Assembly (NCBI GenBank): GCA_023484185.1
Contig: JAMDBC010000091.1
Location: 1 to 8,608, forward strand
Direction of reading: 5' to 3'
Source of the DNA: Chloroflexota bacterium
GTDB taxonomy: Bacteria; Chloroflexota; Anaerolineae; Anaerolineales; Villigracilaceae
Length of the DNA: 8,608 nt
Shown: positions 4,485 through 8,608 of the stretch, piece by piece
Layout: each line of letters opens with the position of its first letter
How positions within the stretch are numbered: position 1 is the stretch's first letter
The notes under the pieces: generated by a model
Databases searched by the model: none
The model's input: only the letters and a program-made list of their open reading frames with translations
Told to the model about the DNA's origin: nothing
Made by a program: the position numbers and the translations under genes

Positions 4485-7286
4485 ATGGCAAAAGACAAGG
4501 CTTCCATCCCTATCACAATTGATTTTACCGTCAATGGCCAGGCCATCCACACGACCGTGCCGGACAATATGTTATTGGTGCGTTTCCTGCGCGATGAATT
4601 GCGATTGACGGGAACCAAGAACGGCTGCACCAGCGGTCATTGCGGTGCCTGCACCATCATCTTGAATGGCAAGAATACGCGTTCTTGTTTAGTAAAAATG
4701 AGCAAGGTCGCCGGAGCAGACATCCTGACTATCGAAGGGCTGGCGCAAAACGGCCAATTACACCCCATCCAGCATGCCTTCATTCAGACCGGCGCTATGC
4801 AATGCGGCTTCTGCACGGCGGGCATGATCTTATCCACCAAAGCCCTGCTTGATCAAAATCCCGAACCAAATCTGGATGAAGTAAAAACCTATCTTGCAAG
4901 AAACAACAATATATGCCGATGCACCGGTTACATGGATATCTTTCGCGCCGTGCAACTTGCCAGCCGTTGGATGACCGGCAAAGAACCGTGGCCGGAACCG
5001 GTTAGCGCGGAAACCATCGGCCTGCCCCGCCGATATGAGAACGCGCAGCGCATTGTCACGGGCCGATTGTTTTACGGCGATGATCTATACCCGGAAGGTG
5101 TCCTGCATGGAAAGATTCTTTGGGCTGCACACCCGCATGCCAACATTCTGTCCATTGACACTTCGGAAGCAGAGCAGGTGCCCGGCGTCGCGGCTGTGCT
5201 AACTGCCCGCGATGTGCTGGGGAAGAATCAATGCGGAATCGTCTTTCGCGATATGCCGGCTTTTGCCGATAAGAAAGTGATCTTCATCGGCGATCCGGTC
5301 GCGTCCGTATTTGCCGAAACGCCCGAGATCGCTGAAGCCGCGTTAGGCAAGATCCGAGTCGAATACGAGGTTCTGCCCGGCGTCTTTTCGCCACAGGAAG
5401 CCGCGCAACCGGACGCTCCTCAAATCAAAGAAAAGGGAAACTTATGCCATAAATCAGCCATCGTGCGCGGGAACGTGGAGGAGGCTTTTGCAAAGTGTGA
5501 TGTGGTGATCGAAGACGATTACTCCACGCCATTTGTCGAACACGGTTTCATGGAGCCTGAATCGGGCGTCGCCTTTATCAACGAGGAAGGCATTCTCGTG
5601 GTGCAACTTCCAACGCAATCGGTATTCGATGATCGTGCCCAACTTGTAGACATTCTCAATTTACCGGAAGAAAAGATTCGCGTGATCCAACTCCCCACTG
5701 GCGGCGCGTTTGGAGGAAAAGAAGATCCCATTCTGTTACAACATCTGGCCTTGGGCGCGTGGAAAACGAAACGCCCGGTGAAGATGGTCTTGACGCGCGA
5801 AGAAAGTCTGCGCGTGCATGTCAAACGCCATCCATCCTGGATTCATTACAAGACCGGCTGCACAAAGGACGGCAAGGTGCAAGCCTTACAAGCGCGCGTC
5901 ACCCTCGATACCGGTGCCTACATTTCTCTAGGCATAGATGTTTTGGAAAACACCGTAGTATTCGGAGCGGGTCCTTATTACATTCCCAATTTGGATATTT
6001 ACGGAGAATCTTGGTACACCAACAACGTCCCGGCAGGAGCCATGCGCGGCTTTGGCGTCAACCAGGTGGCTATCGCTCTCGAACAACAGATGGATGCAAT
6101 GGCGCGTGCCATTGGAATGGATACTTTCCAATTCCGCCTCATCAACGCCCTCGATGTTGGACTGCCATCGGCATCCGATCACGTCATGGAAAAAGGTGTG
6201 GTCTCGATCAAGGAGACCATCGAGGCCTGTGAAAAGGCTTTCCGCAAATTGATAATTCCAGCGGCGGCTCCGGGAAAGAAGATCGGTTGGGGTGTTGCAT
6301 CGGCGGTCAAGAATATTGGCTTTGGCCATGGAATCCATGAAAGCGCTGGGGCGATCGTCGAGATGGACTGCAACGGAAAAGTGAAAGTGCGCCACAGTCA
6401 CCATGAATACGGTCAAGGCGCTCAAGTAGGCCTGATCAAATTGGTGGTGAATGAATTAGGTACAGCTCCAGAAGACATCGTGATGATCGGGCCGGATACG
6501 GCTTTGACTCCGCCGACCGGACCTACAACTGCCTCGCGCCAAACTTTTCTAACAGGCAATGCGCTGGTGATGGCCGCGCGCGCCTTGAAGGATGAGATCA
6601 CCAACCGCGCTGGGGATGAAATGGGCGAACCTCCCGGCGAATTGGAAATCCGCGGCGATTGTGTCGTGCATCTACCAACCGGCAAAAAGATGCAGTTATC
6701 GCAAATCGGGCCGCACTTCATGGCGGAGCGAACTTACGCCCCGCCAACTTCTGTGCAGATGCACGAAGTCGGTATTCGCAGCAAAATGGGAAAACCAGAT
6801 TTTGAAACCATGCCCACGCACGTTTGTTATGCTTACAACACACAAGCCGCAATCGTGGAAGTGGATGAGCAGACTGGCGAGGTCAAGGTTTTAACAATCG
6901 TTGCGGTGGTGGATGTGGGCAAGTTATTGAATTACGATGCGGTGGTGGGGCAGATCAATGGCGGCGTGATGATGGGATTGGGAATGGCTCTTTCGGAGCA
7001 ATTCCTGGTCGAGAAAGGTATCAACCTGACCGACTCGTTGCACAAGGTCCGTTTGCCCGGGCCTGATAAAACGCCGGAGATCATCCCGGTGATCGTGGAA
7101 GTTCCTCATCCGTATGGCCCGGAAGGCGTGAAAGGATTTGCAGAAGCGCCTTCGCTTGCAACTGCGCCTGCCATATTGAACGCGATCTATGATGCGATCG
7201 GAGTGCGCATCAAAACCACTCCAGCCGATAAGCGTTGCGTTTTGGCGTCGTTAAAAGAGAGATCAGGAGGTGGCCGCAAACGATAA
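4485..7286 (+). CDS. Fused [2Fe-2S]/molybdopterin hydroxylase, xanthine dehydrogenase/aldehyde oxidoreductase family
   Basis: A 933-residue single-chain molybdenum hydroxylase that would oxidise a heterocycle or aldehyde using water as oxygen source. Residues 8-90 form a plant-type ferredoxin domain with C48, C53, C56 and C68. Residues 92-165 form the second, helical [2Fe-2S] domain with C107, C110, C144 and C146. The molybdenum region follows from about 183: GGAFGGKED (406-414), TREESL with E440 at the place of bovine xanthine oxidase Glu802 by hand alignment, AMRGFG with R521, HEYGQGAQ (640-647) and a C-terminal KGFAEAP with E887 as the likely active-site Glu. The usual motif there is GxGE, so FAE is a mild variant. 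There is no FAD domain and no FAD-subunit gene in the window. This is the domain order of Desulfovibrio aldehyde oxidoreductase (about 907 residues), so electrons probably leave through the clusters to a soluble carrier. Substrate is unknown; the neighbours favour a nucleobase-like compound. No Tat signal is seen, so it is cytoplasmic. Confidence 0.92.
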   Translation: MAKDKASIPITIDFTVNGQAIHTTVPDNMLLVRFLRDELRLTGTKNGCTSGHCGACTIILNGKNTRSCLVKMSKVAGADILTIEGLAQNGQLHPIQHAFIQTGAMQCGFCTAGMILSTKALLDQNPEPNLDEVKTYLARNNNICRCTGYMDIFRAVQLASRWMTGKEPWPEPVSAETIGLPRRYENAQRIVTGRLFYGDDLYPEGVLHGKILWAAHPHANILSIDTSEAEQVPGVAAVLTARDVLGKNQCGIVFRDMPAFADKKVIFIGDPVASVFAETPEIAEAALGKIRVEYEVLPGVFSPQEAAQPDAPQIKEKGNLCHKSAIVRGNVEEAFAKCDVVIEDDYSTPFVEHGFMEPESGVAFINEEGILVVQLPTQSVFDDRAQLVDILNLPEEKIRVIQLPTGGAFGGKEDPILLQHLALGAWKTKRPVKMVLTREESLRVHVKRHPSWIHYKTGCTKDGKVQALQARVTLDTGAYISLGIDVLENTVVFGAGPYYIPNLDIYGESWYTNNVPAGAMRGFGVNQVAIALEQQMDAMARAIGMDTFQFRLINALDVGLPSASDHVMEKGVVSIKETIEACEKAFRKLIIPAAAPGKKIGWGVASAVKNIGFGHGIHESAGAIVEMDCNGKVKVRHSHHEYGQGAQVGLIKLVVNELGTAPEDIVMIGPDTALTPPTGPTTASRQTFLTGNALVMAARALKDEITNRAGDEMGEPPGELEIRGDCVVHLPTGKKMQLSQIGPHFMAERTYAPPTSVQMHEVGIRSKMGKPDFETMPTHVCYAYNTQAAIVEVDEQTGEVKVLTIVAVVDVGKLLNYDAVVGQINGGVMMGLGMALSEQFLVEKGINLTDSLHKVRLPGPDKTPEIIPVIVEVPHPYGPEGVKGFAEAPSLATAPAILNAIYDAIGVRIKTTPADKRCVLASLKERSGGGRKR

Positions 7287-7388
7287 TAGATTTCTCAGAG
7301 CAACAGATCCTTTCCATGGGTGCGAGGTATGTTTCGGCCCAAGCACGTAGTAATTGCCAAACTCTGAAATACGAATGGAGATCAGGAA

Positions 7389-8423
7389 ATGAAAAAGAAT
7401 ATTTTCTCCCTGCTGCTGATCGTTATGCTGGTTTCGCTAATTGTAAGTTGCGCCCCAGCCCCTCAACCCACTGCGACGGCTCCCGCAGGCCCCACAAAAC
7501 TCAAGGTCTTTGGCGCCTTCGCCACTCCCATCGAAGAGCCGTGGGATGGCGTAATTCACAGCGCCTTGCTGAAGTTGAAAGACGAAGGCAAGATTGATTA
7601 CGAGTACACCGAAAACATCGGTTATTCAGGGGATATGGAACGCATCCTTCAGGAAACCGCCGACCAGAAGAAACCCGATATCATCATCGGCGATGCGTTC
7701 GGGAACGAAGAGGCAGTACGCCGCGTAGCGGCCCAATATCCCAAGATCGCTTTCGCTTTCGGCTCCGGCCTCGGACCGTCGGAACCCAACCTCTCTGTCT
7801 TCGATAACTGGATTCATGAACCGGCTTATCTGTGCGGAATGTTGGCAGGCGGCTTGACCAAAACAAACACAGTCGGCATCGTGGGCGCAATGCCTGTGCC
7901 GGAAGTGAACCGCTTGGTCAACGCCTTCATTGCCGGGGCGCGGGAGGTCAATCCCAAAGTGGTTGTCAAAGTCAGTTTCATCAACTCCTGGTTTGACCTC
8001 GATGCCGAAGCGGAAGCCGCCCAAGCCCTGATTGACGGCGGCGCAGATGTTCTATATGCTGAACGCTTCGGCGTGATCGAAGCCGCGAAGGAAAAGAATC
8101 TCTGGGCGTTTGGCAACATGAGCGACCAGAATTCGCTCGCCCCGGCCCTGGTAGTGTCCAGCCCGGTCTGGAACATGACCCCCACTGTCGAATATTTGGT
8201 CAAGGCTGTCGAAAGCGGCGCCTACACTGCCCAGGATTTGAAAGACTTTTCCATGATGGCTAAAGGCGGCGCATCGCTGGCGCCTTTCCACAACACCGAG
8301 TCGAAGATACCGGCTGACTTGCTTCAGAAAGTCAAAGACAAGGAAGATGCAATTCGCAAAGGTCTCTTCCGCGTTGACATTGACGAGCGCCAACCGGAAG
8401 CTGTGAACGCACCAGCACAATAA
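7389..8423 (+). CDS. BMP/Med-family ABC transporter substrate-binding lipoprotein (nucleoside-type)
   Basis: A 344-residue exported lipoprotein. Residues 1-20 are a signal peptide (MKKN, then a hydrophobic run) ending in the lipobox IVSC with lipidated C21. A low-complexity Ala/Pro/Thr linker (22-35) follows, typical of membrane-anchored binding proteins. From about 37 it is a BMP/Med-family domain (PF02608 type), shown by FGAFATPIEEPW near the start, DIIIGDAFGNEEAVRRVA (97-114), HEPAYLCGMLAGGLTKTNTV (143-162), VGIVGAMPVPEVNR (162-175), FINSWFDLDAEAEAA (197-211) and GGADVLY (217-223). The family includes PnrA/BmpA-type proteins that bind purine or pyrimidine nucleosides, though this one may prefer a base or analogue. 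GGAG (7377-7380) lies 8 bases before the ATG. An ABC ATPase gene begins just downstream, supporting a dedicated uptake system. Confidence 0.9.
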   Translation: MKKNIFSLLLIVMLVSLIVSCAPAPQPTATAPAGPTKLKVFGAFATPIEEPWDGVIHSALLKLKDEGKIDYEYTENIGYSGDMERILQETADQKKPDIIIGDAFGNEEAVRRVAAQYPKIAFAFGSGLGPSEPNLSVFDNWIHEPAYLCGMLAGGLTKTNTVGIVGAMPVPEVNRLVNAFIAGAREVNPKVVVKVSFINSWFDLDAEAEAAQALIDGGADVLYAERFGVIEAAKEKNLWAFGNMSDQNSLAPALVVSSPVWNMTPTVEYLVKAVESGAYTAQDLKDFSMMAKGGASLAPFHNTESKIPADLLQKVKDKEDAIRKGLFRVDIDERQPEAVNAPAQ

Positions 8424-8433
8424 ACACATTTGA

Positions 8434-8475
8434 TTTGTGCAGGAGTCTGTAGAGAATGCCAGACTCCTGCACAAA
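8434..8475 (+). terminator. Long perfect stem-loop between the lipoprotein and ABC ATPase genes
   Basis: A 16-bp perfect stem pairs 8434-8449 (TTTGTGCAGGAGTCTG) with 8460-8475, leaving a 10-base loop (8450-8459), and begins 10 bases after the lipoprotein stop. No T-run follows, so it does not look like a strong intrinsic terminator. A likelier role is to protect the 3' end of the binding-protein mRNA or attenuate read-through, giving more binding protein than transporter, as known for other ABC operons. The stem also buries an AGGAG (8441-8445). Confidence 0.55.
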
Positions 8476-8488
8476 CCTGCCCAAGAGA

Positions 8489-8608
8489 ATGCCTATGCTG
8501 ACAGTGCAGATGAAGGGAATAACCAAGCGGTTCGGGCCACTGGTAGCCAATGATCAGGTTGATTTTGACCTCGAACAAGGCGAGGTGCATGCCCTGTTGG
8601 GCGAGAAT
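8489..8608 (+). CDS. ABC transporter ATP-binding protein (nucleoside/sugar type), N-terminal part only
   Basis: The reading frame is open to the window end and encodes 40 residues from this start. They match the N-terminus of YufO/RbsA-type ATPases that pair with BMP-family binding proteins: [19 protein letters not shown] (with the aromatic A-loop Phe of KRF), then [12 protein letters not shown], which stops at the beginning of the Walker A loop. The start is uncertain. ATG 8489 and ATG 8495 both give a normal N-terminus with only a weak purine stretch (AAGAGA) upstream. ATG 8456 has AGGAG 10 bases before it, but both lie inside the 8434-8475 hairpin, and it would add an atypical leader, [11 protein letters not shown]. 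Family members normally carry two nucleotide-binding domains and are followed by two permease genes, which should lie beyond the window. Confidence 0.85.
   Translation, partial: MPMLTVQMKGITKRFGPLVANDQVDFDLEQGEVHALLGEN

Noticed and set aside
5928..6425. Minus-strand open frame of 165 codons inside the hydroxylase gene
   Set aside because: It lies wholly within a well-conserved + strand coding region and shows no recognisable domain.
7270..7350. 26-residue GTG-started frame next to AGGAGGTG after the hydroxylase C-terminus
   Set aside because: The Shine-Dalgarno-like run overlaps the GTG itself, so spacing is unusable. The frame overlaps the end of the hydroxylase gene, and the product has no recognisable feature beyond a CxxC.

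Overview
The window looks like part of a bacterial catabolic island for nucleosides, nucleobases or related N-heterocycles. All recognisable genes lie on the + strand. The host is most likely a Chloroflexota bacterium (Anaerolineae-like), possibly anaerobic. This is inference from moderate GC, the lipoprotein with an Ala/Pro/Thr-rich linker, Shine-Dalgarno-led genes, and a molybdenum hydroxylase built without an FAD domain. No rRNA, tRNA, CRISPR array or transposase gene was seen, and no gene-free stretch exceeds about 210 bases.

Layout. Bases 1-75 are AT-rich and non-coding and abut the C-terminal tail of a molybdenum hydroxylase large subunit (about 70-312). Next come a metal-dependent cyclase/kynurenine-formamidase-family hydrolase (440-1321), a hairpin (1334-1371), and a uridine-phosphorylase-family nucleoside phosphorylase (1483-2256). 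A broken duplicate of the 3' end of the cyclase gene follows (about 2277-2380). A GntR/FCD regulator (2467-3150) has a palindromic operator overlapping its promoter. Then come a cytosine-deaminase-like amidohydrolase (3201-4451), a fused [2Fe-2S]/molybdopterin hydroxylase (4485-7286), a BMP/Med-family nucleoside-type binding lipoprotein (7389-8423), a 16-bp hairpin, and the first 40 or so codons of an ABC ATPase that runs off the window (8489-8608).

How they may work together (inference). The lipoprotein and ABC transporter would import a nucleoside or base. The phosphorylase would release the base from ribose-1-phosphate. The amidohydrolase would hydrolyse an amine or ring amide, the molybdenum enzyme would hydroxylate the heterocycle with water-derived oxygen, and the cyclase-family hydrolase would open or trim the oxidised ring. 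The FCD repressor probably senses an intermediate. The order of steps and the substrate cannot be read from sequence.

Two enzymes differ from their textbook relatives at substrate or catalytic positions. The phosphorylase lacks the uracil-recognition Gln/Arg pair, and the amidohydrolase lacks the equivalents of a metal-ligand His and the catalytic Glu of E. coli cytosine deaminase. The pathway may therefore act on something other than uracil, cytosine or xanthine.
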